From positions 52,707,140 through 52,771,139 of the forward strand of contig OY979717.1 of NCBI GenBank assembly GCA_963855995.1: a stretch of 64,000 bases of DNA, read 5' to 3'. Under the pieces are notes generated by a model, which saw only the letters and a program-made list of their open reading frames with translations, searched no databases and was not told the origin of the DNA. Source of the stretch: Muricea muricata (lineage: Eukaryota; Cnidaria; Anthozoa; Malacalcyonacea; Plexauridae). A program made the translations under genes and the position numbers. Shown here piece by piece: positions 36,769 to 50,005 of this stretch. Position 1 is the stretch's first letter, and each line of letters opens with the position of its first letter.

Positions 36769-38178
36769 GTTCCGACTAGTTCGGCTGTATCGGCGCGTGC
36801 ATAATTGTCAGTCCGATTTCATACTTGTCTAAAACTGCACATTTACGCTTGCAAATTTAATCAAAATGTATTATTGTTTGCTCCTAAGTACTCTTTTTTC
36901 CTCGCGACACTCGAGTGCATTGAAGCATCGCCTTTAGTCGGGGAGGCAGAGGTACAAAAATATATGTTTACTTACCATAGCGAGGGACAATTTCATTTTA
37001 TGTTTATATTGTACCTTTAGGTCTAATAAATATATTTCCGCATGTTGAACACGATAAAATTTCTTGTGGGCTCCAGCCAACACGTATTTCCCGAAATTTT
37101 CTATAAAACTATATTATTGTTAAGAAAGGCGAAATTTCAGATTTATTTCTAGGAAAAACCACTTACGTCATCAAAAAGGTAATTAAAAATTACATATAAC
37201 ACATTATTATGGTTACTTTTATTTTTCACATTTTTGTTGAGTTATGAGCGTTTGAAAACTTAATTTCTGACTAGTGCCCAGGAAATCAGCACCATTTTAG
37301 GACACTTTCCCATTTTGAAGCAGCAATAGCTCAAAAACGGCTTGAAAAACAAGGGTGCCCGTAATTATGTCTTATATGTTGTTTTTTATGAGCTTTCTTA
37401 TGATACAAGTTATTTTTCAAATGAGCGAATTTGAAAGTTTACTATTTTTGACCACATAATAATTTTATAATAAAACTAAAGAAAAACATGTTGATCGAAG
37501 CCCACAAGATAAATCGGGCCAAAGAACATTCAGAATTGTGATATTAGGCATCCAACAGACAATTTAAGAGCAAAATTGATTTGTCCCTCGAGAAGGTAGG
37601 TAAAATTACCTCTGCCTCCCTGACTACTTTGGAAGTTGAATTTGTCAGGAAAAGAACGCTGCGTCAATATTTAGTTGTGTGCTGGACTATACTGGCTGAT
37701 TTGGGTCTTTCTAAATTACCTTACGGTTGTGGCTCCTCCGTGGTACCGGTTTTGGCATTTTAAAAGATTTCTCAAGATCGTTCTTATTGTTGGGGAATCG
37801 TCGTACAAAGGCTTCTATTGTCCTTACTAGACCTCTTCTTTCGTGCTACAAAAGTACTATGAGCGTTCTTTCCTCGCGTGTAAATTGTTGTCCTGCCATG
37901 ACTGATCAATGAAAAATGAAACTAAGCTTAATTAACTTGATACGTACCCGCATTCTCCTGCATGTTGGTTTTTCCTGACAAAATCAACGACGGGGACAAA
38001 AAGAGACGATGCTTCAAAGTACTGGAGTGTTGTGACAAAAAAAACTTGGACCACAATTTTTTGGGAGTAAACACTTTATAATATCTTGATTGAATTGTAT
38101 CTTGTATTAGTGTAAATGTGCAATTTTGGACAAGTATGAAATCGGACTGAAAATCGATACAGCCGAAGTAGTTGCAAC
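36769..38178. repeat. 1.4-kb nested foldback element
   Basis: The outer ends GACTAGTTCGGCTGTATCG and CGATACAGCCGAAGTAGTTG are inverted, followed inward by CAGTCCGATTTCATACTTGTC and its complement near 38120. A second inner pair is GGGAGGCAGAGGTA (36940) with TACCTCTGCCTCCC (about 37608), and TCTTGTGGGCTCC (about 37064) with its near complement at about 37498. The inner pair indicates one foldback inserted inside another or a rearranged arm. No protein frame was recognised. Confidence 0.7.
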
Positions 38179-39796
38179 GGATCTTTTATATTCTTACATA
38201 TAAAACAATAATAAATGTTACCACACACATTTTTTAAAACACGTCAGTCGCCCTTTCGGAATGCGTTTAGAAGCAGTTTGACATGGAAATTTTTTTTTAG
38301 GGACACCCTGTGTTTCAAAAAATAATGACTATGTCCAAAGTCAATCTAGATATGGTCTGGAAAACTCAACCAACGCCTTTGTTCGTGTTTATGCAGACTT
38401 GTGCTAGGTGAACATTATAAATTTTTGGTATAATGAAGCAATCGTCCAATAACGTTGCCTCTTTAAAGCACTCAACCCTACTGTTGAAATATTAGTAAGC
38501 AAAAATTTCAAAAGATTTGTGCACGGTTCGCCGGGTTTCCAGACCATGTATGGATTGACTACAAATCAAGTGTTTTTATAGGGTTGTTCTGAATAATAGT
38601 TTTATTTATTTCGCCATTTTTATTTGTATTATATGTGACATTCTCTGTGTACTATTTTTATGTACGAGCAGGAGTGCGTTATCAGATAAAAACGCTCGGA
38701 TGAGGAAGCACAAATTGCGAGTATATTAAATAGATTCAAAAACGATTGATTTTATATACCTGTTTCGTCAGTCTGTTCACGCAAAAGACTTTTCGATATA
38801 GATTTTGCATGAGCAGCGAAATTTGAGGCAAACGTTTTGTAAAAATCCACGTGTGTTTTGTCACATAGACTGATTCACGGCTATGATTACGTTTGTATTT
38901 TGCTCGTGAATTATCAACGCGTTTTCGAAATGTGGGATAAAATTGGGCAACTTGCAATATGGTAGCCATCAGCCTAAAAAAATCTTTTTTTAAGATGTTA
39001 CTTTACGGTTCTCTAATCATAAAACTCACCTCTAAATCCTCCATATGTCGGAAAAATAAACATTCTCTTGGGATGTCTTCATAATTGTTTGAGCGATCAA
39101 TTTCGCTAGTGGCGAAGCCGGCCCGACAATTTGGTTTGCAATACAAATTTTCGATCACCATAATTCATTTCAGAAATTGATCGTTCCCATGGCTATATAA
39201 AGTTGCAAATATATCTAGTTGGAAATAGCATGCTTTGGTACTGATTTTAGTACTGATGACCGTGATTATTCATACGTGACAAAATTCATCGGCGCGTTAT
39301 AGTTTGTTTGTAAGCTTGAGTTAATCTAAAGTTGAAAAAATAAAATGTTTGAAGCGCCACCTGTTGAGTGAACTCCGTAACGGCTGTTGATCCATTTCAA
39401 GTAACAACGTTGAATTATCGTCGTTTCCTTGTATTATTCCTACAAAAACGAAAAATTACCGCGAGTAAGCGTTATATTTATGAAAATTGGTACAAAGTAA
39501 CTTTAAAGCGTTGTGATATGGTGGCAATGAGTGGAAGTAGGGAGCAATGGAGTCCGTGTATCCACCGGTGATCAACGGTCAAGGTTGAGAACTGAGTCAA
39601 GAATTTCAGATCGATCACGAAAGAAATCAAGAATCCAGTGAGTGAAATATGCTTTCATTATTGTAGGTTCTCAACACCGACCAATGGCCATTAAATTTCT
39701 CATCTTTGTTGTTTAAGTAACAATACGTAGTTCAGTCATTCCTCATATAAATTTTGGCATGTTTTTATTGTTTCCAGTTTAGAAGAACATTTGAAT
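38179..39796. other. Intergenic, mostly unrecognised
   Basis: A solo transposon end (TTTTTTTTAGGGACACCCTGTG, 38290-38312) resembles the ACAGGGTGTC termini at 41397 and 48454. TAGTGGCGAAGCCGGCCCGACA near 39108 resembles a hAT-like end also seen at 63954. No gene is supported. Confidence 0.4.
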
Positions 39797-39892
39797 ATAA
39801 GGGTTTCGCTTTTTCATTTTGTTCTCATGAACAAGCAGAATTATAAGGGTTTCGCTTTTTCATTTTGTTCTCATGAACAAGCAGAATTTGCA
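39797..39892 (+). repeat. Two tandem copies of a 46-bp unit just upstream of the lectin gene
   Basis: The unit containing AAGGGTTTCGCTTTTTCATT and TGTTCTCATGAACAAGCAGA occurs at about 39797 and again 46 bp later without visible change. It contains a palindrome (TTCTCATGAA). It lies about 105 bp before the start codon at 39999, so within the likely promoter or 5' UTR. Confidence 0.85.
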
Positions 39893-39998
39893 CTGTGCAA
39901 TCATTTGTTGTGTGATCGGTCAATCGAATCACCGATCATCCTCGCAACATTCCTGTTCATCTGCTTAACATTGTGTTTATCTTCTTATTCTTAAGATA

Positions 39999-42900
39999 AT
40001 GAGGAAAACAGCAGAAATGAAGAAATTACCGCATATTATAATGGTTTTATATCTGGTCATTGTGCCAGCATCGCAAGGCAAATCAATAACTTCACGTGAG
40101 TTTCCTTACAAGCATATCACTGGCAGAGTTATAGATTGGACCACAACAGGTTAAAATGTAGGAAGTTTAGATATTGACATCTGGGGAAGTCGTGCAAAGC
40201 TGAGTTAGTGAACTTTCCAACAGCTTTTAAATAAATTCAGTGAAGTTTCTTCAGGATTCGTTTCTGGACCAACAACGGTTTTCTCATGTTATATAGCGTA
40301 GGGACATGATGAAACGCTAAATTATTTAGTGCAGCTTTGAACAACCGTTCTCTTATATATACAATAAACTGTATCATGTCTATAATGACGGCTATATTTA
40401 CGATTAGAGATATTTACGAGTATTGCAAGGACAAAATTAATAAGCTTTTACTCCGAATTCTTTTGCTTATGTCGAATTCATGTCATGCACATCCCTCATC
40501 AGGACTGCATTACCTGTTCCGATTTTTCATTAAAATTTCAAGACTCAAATGTTTGTGGATTTTTTAATTAAAAAAGCGAAGACAAGTTGAATTACTGTGC
40601 GAGAAAGAAAATTGAATTACTGTGCGAGAGCTTGGCAGTATAATTTGGGCAAATTCTCTTTGCATGTTTATTAATTCCAATTGAAATCTGACAAAACTTG
40701 AATCGTAGGAAAGTGTTTAATTCACAAAAAATAGAGATCAAAATGGTTTAAAAATAGAGCTAGTTATGCTTCGAATGTCGTGAACTGATAGCTTATAAAT
40801 ATAACAATTAACATTTCTATTTTGTACTGTAGATATTATGACGGACAAGAACAAACCATGACCTTACGACTGATGACTTTATATCACGAAGAACAACCAG
40901 TGAACAAGTTCAATATGACTGAATAACCACTGAACCGATTAACCAACCAACTGAACCGTTGACAAATCTCAATCGAACGACAATATTGACTGCTCAAGCG
41001 AGTGACTTGACTGTAACAATTCATCAGACTTGTTTACTGGACGTTAAATAGCTCTAGTACGTACAGACTACAACATACACAAATTCACATATCGTGAAGT
41101 AACGTATTAACTAGAATTGCATTCTCAATCGACTTACGCCTTCAACTAGTTTGCAAAATTAGCCACCAGTGCCGTTCTGGCTAAGCAAGGGTTCTCTACA
41201 CAACTGTATTCAAACTTTTCAGCAAATTGGCCAACCTTGCAATTTAAAATTGTTTCAGGTGCTCACTTTGCATGTCTGTTGCTATACAAACTTAACTTTG
41301 GAGGAACACAACAAAGTAAAGGCTATCTGCTGTACAGGGAAGAAGGCCCCATGACCTCGTATAAAATGATCTTTCTAGTTTTTTCTCACCATTTATACAG
41401 GGTGTCTAAAAAAACAAAACAAAAATTCAACTCGCTGCTACGCATCATATGTTAGGTTTAACGTTTTAATTTTTACATAGCAAGAAAGAGGAGTTATAAT
41501 ACTTTTTCTTTTATCCTAACAACATGAAATGACCAAATACACTGCAAATAAAAATTGTTGGTCAAATTCACACTCTTGCACGGTTGGGAATTGAATATGC
41601 AAATTTTGTGTTTCAATTCCCAACGGTGCATGTGATCTCAACCGGCAATTTTCATTTGCAGCTATGTATTTGGTCATTTCGTGTTGTTAGGATACACGAA
41701 AAGTATCATTGGAAAGCTAAATAACTCATTATTCTGGCTATATAAGAATTAAATCATTACTGAAATTCGATATATGATGTCAGGAAGCCCAGCGGCGGAT
41801 CTAGCGTAAGTCAAAATAAATTACCACAGCTCATTCTAGGATATATTTACATTTTAAAATACCTTCAAAGCAACTTCATTGGTTAGATTTTATTCTTTTG
41901 AAATTCATAACCTATGACATTGTTATAAAGTTATTTTGAATTTAAAATTGAGCTGCTATAATTTATTTTGACTTACCCTGGATCCGCCACTGAGGAAGTC
42001 TGTTGAATATGTGTTTCGTTTTTTTGAGACATCCTGTTTATAATACATGCATGGTTGTAGTCGTGGACAAGGGGGAGGGACTTTAGACGCCCTTGTTACT
42101 TTTTTGCCCGTTTTCATACCTGACTTTGATCACACCCGTGTTTCTTATACTGTATCTTATTTTTTCAGGCACCAAAGACAATGGAAGTGTTGAATCTAGC
42201 AGCACAAATGAACTTGACAAGAACACACCTGGGGTTCATAGTGAAAAGAGTGGTCATAATAATTTATTAAGTGATCTTGCGAGAATATCGAAAGATGAAG
42301 AAGCAAATGCTGGAAATAAACAGACAATTGTTGGCACCGAAGTAAGCGCTGTTACTGTCAAGAACGCTAATGCGAGTTTTAACTCTAACGGAAATACTAA
42401 AGAGCCTCGTATCACAGTCACAAGTGTACCCAATGAAACAGAGGAGCCCACTTCACGTGATGTCACCACCCCTGGTCCAACAAGTACATCTACAGGAAAA
42501 GCAGATACGTCATCAAATACCGATAAGGACATGAATCTTGTACGATTATCTAAACCAACTCACATTGTGCTTAGTCAAGATACTAAAGAGAATGATAAGC
42601 CATTTTCAAAATTGATAACATCCAATGAAAATGTTCCAGAGAAGTCGAATGATGCTGTGAATAAACCTCAGGAGCTGTCACCTTTGATAAGTGAGAGGAC
42701 CGAGAGCACCCCAGCTGAGAGTAATGAGAAGGAAGTATCAAGTTTTACTGATTCTCCTGCCCCTGATTCAGCCGACAATGCTGTGGATGAACCTAGACAG
42801 CAAGAAAGTAAGGAAAACGAGGTTGGAAATTCGTTGAAAGACAATTCACTTGTAGACAATTCAGCAGCAAAGTTTCAAGATGATGCGGCAAAAAATAAAA

Positions 42901-45900
42901 AGCAATCAAAGAATGTTGATGCAGGTGTAAAGGATGTTGCTACTGGTAAGAATCTTAATTAATCTTTTATTATTTGGTTTTCTGCTCAACTAGGTGAGCC
43001 AAGGAGGTGTTTTCATCATGATGGTGGCTGGAATTGTTAATACACAAAATAATGGCGTTGGAAGAATGAAACGCCTGTCATACTATGTGAATATATACTA
43101 ATTTCTTTGCAAATAGACTGCGAGCAGTTTCTAAAGGAAAAGGAGGGACTTCTGACTGCACAAGAAGAAACATACCCACACAACGTACTATTCTCATTGG
43201 TCGTCATCGATGTATCCATCAGTCCAATCAAATACGCATACATAATATAAGAAATTCCTTTTCCTTTTGAAACTGTTCATAGTCTAGCATTACGTATCTT
43301 ATTTCATTGACGGACACATTGATTTTGTCCACTGGGAATTCTGTGAGGAACGCGAATTTCATTTCTTTCTAAGTTGTCTGCAGCCCCTCCTTTCCTCAAC
43401 CCATTTCTTTACAGGGTTGTCTATAACCTTCATACCAGCTGTCAATTGTAATTTGTATAAATTGAATGTTTTTTTCTTTGTCTAACATTTTGCTCTGATC
43501 TGTATTATCTCAAAATTATCCTTTCTTATAGATATATCTAGGGAGTGCATCTTGGTTACAATAAAAACAGATATACAGATTCATATATGCACTTGTATTA
43601 TGTTCGCCAATTTACGTCTATAAAAAATAATAAGCTGTTAGAGAAAAGTGTAAATAGTTTTCTCAATAGAATTTGAAATCACGTGAATCGAATAGATGAC
43701 ATACATCTACGTTGACGCGAAATACCGTCATTGGTTTTAGGAATTTTCAATTTCATTACATTTCCTCCGTGTGCTTTCTGAAATATAGCTTGATACACCT
43801 AATCCGTTTCACAAAGGTCATGACATTTAGCGCCTTTCTTTGCTGTCGAATTCCAGGCTTAAGATTGTCATTGGATTTTGTATTTAAAAATACGAAATAA
43901 TGAATAAACCTAATCGTTTTGGCATATTCCTACTTACTGCAACTTCAATTTCATTTCAGCCTTAGCTAAACTTGGTTAGGCACTTTCCTTTTGCTTGTTT
44001 CTTTAGACCATGTTGTTGTATGTGCTGGTGAAAAACAGACCATCACATGTCCTACGGACACGAGTCTGAGTATCGCTAGTGCTGACTATGGTTACGACAG
44101 TAACAGTGGCTGTCCCATTGACAGTGCTTTGACGTCAGAACAATGTCAAGCCGCTGGTGTTTATCCAGTCGTTAGATCTGCCTGTCAAGGACAAGCTTCG
44201 TGTTTGCTGCAATCAGACGGACAGGAATTTGGAGGAATGTGTCCTGGACACAACAATTTTTTAAAAGTTGGATATTCTTGTCATAAAGAAGCATCATCAT
44301 TGTCTGACTCAGAATCTCCAACACCATCACCAGTAACACCCCGTTCAAGTAAGTGTCCTAGCTCGTTCTTTTCTTTGGGTTTTTGATTTGACGATGAACA
44401 TGCATGGATGTATGTTAGCTTTTATATGCATGGCATTTTTGAAGGAAGTTGTTGAACATGTCCAGTTGGTATAATGGACTGGATAATTTCATTGAAACTT
44501 TTATTGGAGATTTTATGTTAGATGTATAAAATTTATCAGTCAGTTATTTTAAAGAACCAAAAATAGGGGGCCTTCAATTACTTTGCACAAACCAATCAGC
44601 AATTAAAACAATTTAGGTAAATATCTGAAGAAATTCATTCACCTCTTAATATTCCGATAAAAATGTCAAGAAGTTTACCATTTTGCCTTCCACCTTGCCC
44701 TAGAAACCATTGTATCATTGCAACATTCAGCTTGTAAAGCTCTCAAATAATACTGCAATAACTACAATACAATGGCCTGTTTACATAGATTCGAAAGAGT
44801 CGATTACTGTCGCTGTTACCTACCTATGCTTTTTACTCTATAAATAGTAAAGGTTGTAACTCAGTGGTTTCTTCTCCTAATGCGAATTGACATCTTCACT
44901 CGCTCACATCATCCAAAAAAAAACGCTTGTATTAACAGGCATTAAAACGATTTATCCATTAATGTATAAGGTATTTATAAAATGTATTATTTTAAACCTT
45001 TTTCGCAGACACCAATACCGAGCAGACCTCGCCATACATCCCTCATCCTGTGCAGTCAACGCAATCAACGACTAACTATAACAACTACGCCTACAACCAA
45101 CCCCAACCAAACAGTTACAACAATTACGCTTACAATAACCAACCCAATATTGGCTATATGAACGCAAACAGCCAAGCAAAGGGAAACTATCCATACAACA
45201 GTTACTATGGAAACCAAGATTATTACAACTACTATTATCAAGCAAGTCCAGGTCGTCCAGGTCAACCAATTGGCGGTCAGCCCCGTCCTTCTGGAAAGAA
45301 TTATGGTTATAAGCCAAAATCACCACCTGGTAACGCAGGAAAACGTCCACAACCAGCTGCACGTCCACAACCCGCAACAGGGAGCTACGGCAGTTTAATG
45401 AACACACAGTACCAAGACTACAGAAATCGAAACCGTCAAAAGAGCTACAATGACTACTACAAAAACAGTTTTTACGGAAACAACAAAAATAACTACTATA
45501 ACTTGGGGAACACTTATAATTCAAGAAATGGTTACTATAACCCAATGTATTATGACCAGCAGTATTCAGCTTACAGGCAACCCTACAATAATGACCCTCA
45601 GTACCCACGAAACTCCTACTTCGGATCATGTTATGCATGCCAAAATTGCCAACAGTGTTCGGAACAAGCATACTGCCAAGGTTGTCCTAAATGTAAGCAG
45701 CTGCCATGCAGTAAGAAGCCGCCCAAAGAAGAGAAATATTTAGATCCTATTGACAGTTTAGTTGAAGAGTTCGGAAGGAAAACCAAAGGTAGGATGGTTG
45801 GTTAATGTATGAAGATGTCTTCTCCACTAATTTCCTTTGTCGTATGAGAGTCTCTAAAATCTTTCCCAGCAAAATGGCAAATTTGGGGAAATTTCAGTAC

Positions 45901-47919
45901 CGATTGTTTATTATTTTAGCCAAAATGTTGTGCGAGACTCGCTCATTTCTACTTGTTCATTTCGCAACCGCTTTGGCAGCCATTTTCCTGATTTTTTTAA
46001 GGTCTTACCGCGCTACAATTATATGCAAATCATATAAGAAATGTCAAATTAGGATAAATTTGAAGAGGCAAATTAGGCTTTTTGGTTTATTACGTGTACG
46101 TATAGTTCATTCCTACGTATTGTTCTTTCAAAGGCGGGTCAATGTAAACATTAACTATACTTGACAAGTATACAGAACCAAGTTAAAAGTCTTTAGTCCA
46201 TTCACATCGCCAATCCCTTAGTTGGATCACGCTGTAACGGCACGCTGTATACCTGCAATTCGTTTTAGTAAAATATGAAAAAAGAATTATTCATCCTGAT
46301 CTCCGGGCATAATCCAGCTGAGAAACATCTAGACCACCCTTAAGCGGACGATCCACTCCAATGGAAGCTAGTAAAAATCCGAAGATGATCTTTGAAACGC
46401 TATTGTGGCTTCATGCAAGGATCCAGTGTGATCCAGTTAAGAGTAGTGATGATTTTTTTTGTCTAACTTTGAAGAACGATGGTTGTATAAAATATTAACC
46501 GAGTTGAGCATGAATTTAATATCTTTATTTTGACATGCAGGAATGACACCAATGGAAATGTCATCTGTGGTGCTTTCACCAATTCCCAAGGGTCCTGGAA
46601 TTGCTCTTTCTACGCCTCTTCAGCCCCCACGTCAACCGCTTGAAGATGATGATGAGGAGGAAAAGGATGATAATGACGATGATAGCGATGAGAATGAATT
46701 CACATTATCTGATGATGAAAGTAATAATCATGAAATTCAAAATGGTGAAAATAGCCTTAGTGAAAAGAAAGCACATGTGTCATCGACCAGGTATGTTGTA
46801 TGTTGCAGAGAATATTGTTTCCTATCAGTGTTTCCTTGTTTGCACACCTTAGGAACATTGCATTGTTGCGAAGGCCTCTTCCCAAAGAAACTAAATGTTT
46901 TCCTAACAAATTTATATTTTGGTGGAACAAACCGTGTGTCTTCCGCGTGCAGTTTCGCATGATGTCTTCCGCGTGCAGTTTCGCCTTTCTTTCCAATGAA
47001 ACCCTCCCCAAAAAATTCGTGTTTCCAGGTTGTAGTTTGTCGTATGTTTCCAATATGACAGTGATTGTTGTCCTGATTAGGCTGTGCAAGCAATTTGATC
47101 AAGCGCACGAAGTATTTTTAGTTTGTGTGAGCTAATTCTTCCCGGGAAACAAAGTTTTATTGTTTGACCAAGTCTCAATATGTTAACATATGTACAATTA
47201 ATTTTTTGGAATGTGCGGTATTTCTGATGATCATTTAAATTATTCAATCCTTGAGAATTTTTTTGTGTTTGGTCTAATCACTGGGATGACGATTTCGGGA
47301 GCTGTGCCTTGCAAGTTTACGAAAAAATGCTCCATTCAATTTCAGTTGCTTTTGAAAAGTCACTTCGAATGTTTATTTGTAACTTCGGTATGTCCAAGTT
47401 TTAACTAACAACTTGTTTTAAGATTGTGAACAGATTTCTAGCAAAGTGTTTGAAGACCTCTAAAACTTGTGCGCACACTAAAGAAATTTTGATTTGAGAA
47501 ATTTAGACAAATTATCAATAATCTTAAATTTTTATTTGCCCAGTGCACTTTCTGCAAAGCACAAACAATCAAAGGAAAAAGAAGAGAAAGGCGAAAAGAG
47601 AAACAAGATTTATCATCGTCAACACAAAGTTCATGAAACATACGACGACGACGATGATGAAGATGGTTATGATTTACGAGTTTATCAAGATTTATTGAAG
47701 AAACAAAAGAAAAGTAAAATTCATCACCATAAAAAAGCTCATCATGCCAAACGGAAGAAATCAAGAAAGCGTGTTAGCAAGCGCTGGTACGATGAGAATG
47801 AAAATCTAGCGGAGATTACAGGAGAAAATGAATTTGATGTAGTCGAAAATAAAGACAGGTCTGTTTATAGCCCGTATTACTATAACGGTGCTATGTTTTG
47901 GCCAGATGGTTTGCACTGA
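39999..47919 (+). CDS. Secreted SUEL-lectin protein with Tyr/Asn-rich, Cys-cluster, acidic and His/Lys-rich blocks
   Basis: Six coding exons join in frame to 873 aa: 39999-40095, 42169-42945, 44007-44348, 45009-45788, 46541-46790 and 47544-47919. The first four introns are phase 1, the last phase 2. Exon 1 encodes a signal peptide (HIIMVLYLVIVPASQG). Exon 2 (about residues 33-291) is Ser/Thr/Asn/Glu-rich and disordered. Exon 3 encodes a SUEL-type galactose-binding lectin domain (about 292-385: VVCAGEKQTITC, ADYGYD, C..QASC, GGMCPGHNNFLKVGYSC). Exon 4 is Tyr/Asn/Gln/Gly-rich and ends with a Cys cluster (about 611-639, C-x2-C spacing). Exon 5 has an Asp/Glu block, and exon 6 alternates Lys/Glu, poly-Asp and HHHKKAHHAKRKK, ending YYYNGAMFWPDGLH. 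Likely an extracellular structural or matrix protein; no known orthologue is recognised. It is related to the next gene at 51403. Confidence 0.82.
41499..41712. repeat. Palindromic MITE nested in 41395-42042
   Basis: ATCCTAACAACATGAAATGA at the left and TCATTTCGTGTTGTTAGGAT at the right are inverted; matching continues inward to GTTGGGAATTGAA and TTCAATTCCCAAC around the centre at about 41605. Confidence 0.8.
41790..41992. mobile_element. 203-bp hAT-type MITE
   Basis: The ends CAGCGGCGGATCTAGCGTAA and TTACCCTGGATCCGCCACTG are imperfect inverted repeats; the match continues through AGTCAAAATAAATTA and TAATTTATTTTGACT. The flanks AGGAAGCC (41782-41789) and AGGAAGTC (41993-42000) are an 8-bp target duplication with one difference. 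This fits a hAT superfamily insertion. Confidence 0.8.
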
Positions 47920-48452
47920 ATGAGTACTCAGTATAAATAATCAAATGGTTAATAGACATACGTGGAGATCACTATCAAAAGTCAAAGCGGTCACAATATT
48001 ATAATGACTATATTTTCCATGTCATTCACGTGACCGTTGTTCAGGAGATACACACAAACGCTTTTAGCCGAATTTAAAAAATACCTCTGACAGTTTTTAT
48101 ACTAGTACACGAAACGCCAAAGGACTTGCAAGGTCAGCGAGGTGGACAACGGGAACTTTTGTATGTAGTTCGTTTTCATCTGGTATATCATATACAGTTG
48201 TAAAGATAAAGCTACAAAGCCAGCTATTTTATACCTTACCTATATTGTTACCTGCTGCGGGCTAAATGGTCTCAAAAATTGGGAGACTCGTGTATGACAT
48301 GGCCTGAAATTGTAAATATGAACCGTTACAAAAACTCCACATGATACGTTCTGAAATCACATCTGATCACATTCATGCACATGTAACCCTAGCTTTCATA
48401 TCGCGGTCTGCATGTGGCGTAGCGGTGGCTGCGTAATTATATATAATGTTAT

Positions 48453-49219
48453 ACAGGGTGTATAAAAAAAGTAGACAATTTTGAAACGGCTCTCAATCTC
48501 GCGGAGCGGCTTGAAGTATGAAGTTTTTATTAATATACATTGCTTGGGTACTTATGGTTTAGAATAAATGAAAATATTCTGAAATTTAAATGTTTCAAAC
48601 CCAAGGGTGTGCGTATTTTGAAACACATTAAAAATGGCTGGCGCACGAAATTTAAAGGCTTAAAAGTAATTTTGAGTTGGTAGGTAGAAAATATGTTAGG
48701 TTTTTTATTGCTGTTCAAAATTTCAAGAAATTTGATTGAACTTAAGCCACTCAAAACGTCGTGCGAACGTATATTTTTCTCAATAAGAATCGTTTTTCTG
48801 AAGAAATATTCCAATTTTAATTAAATGTCCCTTGGGAGTTGTATGCAAATTAAGTAAATACATAAACACGCACAAAGCTAATTTTGCTAAAAATATAGAA
48901 GTTCGCGCGACGTTTTGAACGGCTTACACTCGAGCAAATATTCTGAAATTTTGTACAGCAATACAACACCCGACAAATTTTCCATCTACCAAGTCAAAAT
49001 TACTTTTAAGCATTTCAGTTTTGTGCACAAGGCATATTTAAATTGCCGTAAAAGACAGAACCCCTGGGTATTGAAGTTATAAATTTCTCATGTTTCCGGT
49101 TTATTCTAGATTATAAGTACCAAATCAATCTATTTTAACAAAAAAACATCGTACATTGAGGCGCTTCGCGAAACAGAGAGCGGTTTCAGATTTGTCTACT
49201 TTTTTTATACATGCCCTGT
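48453..49219. mobile_element. About 765-bp Tc1/mariner-like MITE with TA flanks
   Basis: TACAGGGTGTATAAAAAAAG at the left and CTTTTTTTATACATGCCCTGTA (about 49198-49219) at the right are inverted, followed inward by TAGACAATTTTGAAACGGCT and its diverged complement. TA dinucleotides bound both ends. The element lies downstream of the lectin gene stop. No ORF of transposase type. Confidence 0.75.
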
Positions 49220-50005
49220 ATATATATATAATACATTTAAAAGTGTTGAAACTGATCTAAAAACGTTTATTAAAAACTACTAAATGTGGAATTTTTGCGA
49301 GGGAAATACCTGTAGAACACATCTTTACTGACTACAATTGCTAAGGCATGGTGCTGTAACATAACCATGCTTTATGTCTTCAGTTGATCGTCCTGGCACT
49401 ATAATCAGTGGGCTTGAGGAAAATCTTTCATAAAATATTAACACGGACAGGTTGGTACAGCATAAAACAACTACGTGGTTAGGTCATGTAAAAAGGTCTA
49501 TAGATATTATAATAGCTCACTCTCTTGTGTCCTCTTTTCTGCTTAATGAAACCAAGTGAATGATTTATCATACAAACGTGGGAAAAATCTAGGGGGGATC
49601 GAGTTTCGACTGGTGCCAGGTCGTATCGGAATTTATTGTTCTTCTGTATGATTGTAAATTTTGTGAAATAAAAAATGCACAGTTTAGCCCGAGTAGTGTA
49701 AATGCAGGATTGACTAGATATGCAATGTGATGTAAATGTCGCCTGATACGGTTGTATTTAAAATGTACATTGTTTTTCTAATAAAATAGTCTAAAATTAT
49801 ATTGGTCCAGTGTATGTACTTATTCGACTGAACCATTGGCCTCAGGTCTGGAAATGTGACAGGAATAAGATTATTGTACTTTGCTAATTTCGGAAATTCT
49901 TGCTCTGCTAGCAGTTTCTGGTTTGAAATTATTGCAGCGACTTCTAATGCGATTTTATCTTTCTGGTACTTGGTGGTACACTTGATGGTACACTTTGCCT
50001 AAACA
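49220..50005. other. Intergenic, nothing recognised
   Basis: AT-rich; AATAAAA-type hexamers near 49667 and 49778 could end transcripts from the lectin gene, but this is not demonstrable from sequence alone. Confidence 0.35.

Larger units (their letters stand above)
41395..42042. mobile_element. Inverted-repeat element hosting two younger insertions (intron 1 of the lectin gene)
   Basis: TATACAGGGTGTCTAAAAAAAC at 41395 is mirrored by GTTTTTTTGAGACATCCTGTTTATA ending at 42042, the kind of end found on Tc1/mariner-type MITEs. Inside lie a palindrome at 41499-41712 and a separate hAT-type MITE at 41790-41992. No transposase frame. Confidence 0.65.

Noticed and set aside
45072..45671. 199-aa minus-strand ORF opposite the Tyr/Asn-rich exon
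   Set aside because: It is the antisense shadow of exon 4 of the lectin gene; its composition is the expected complement of Tyr/Asn/Gln codons and it has no motif.
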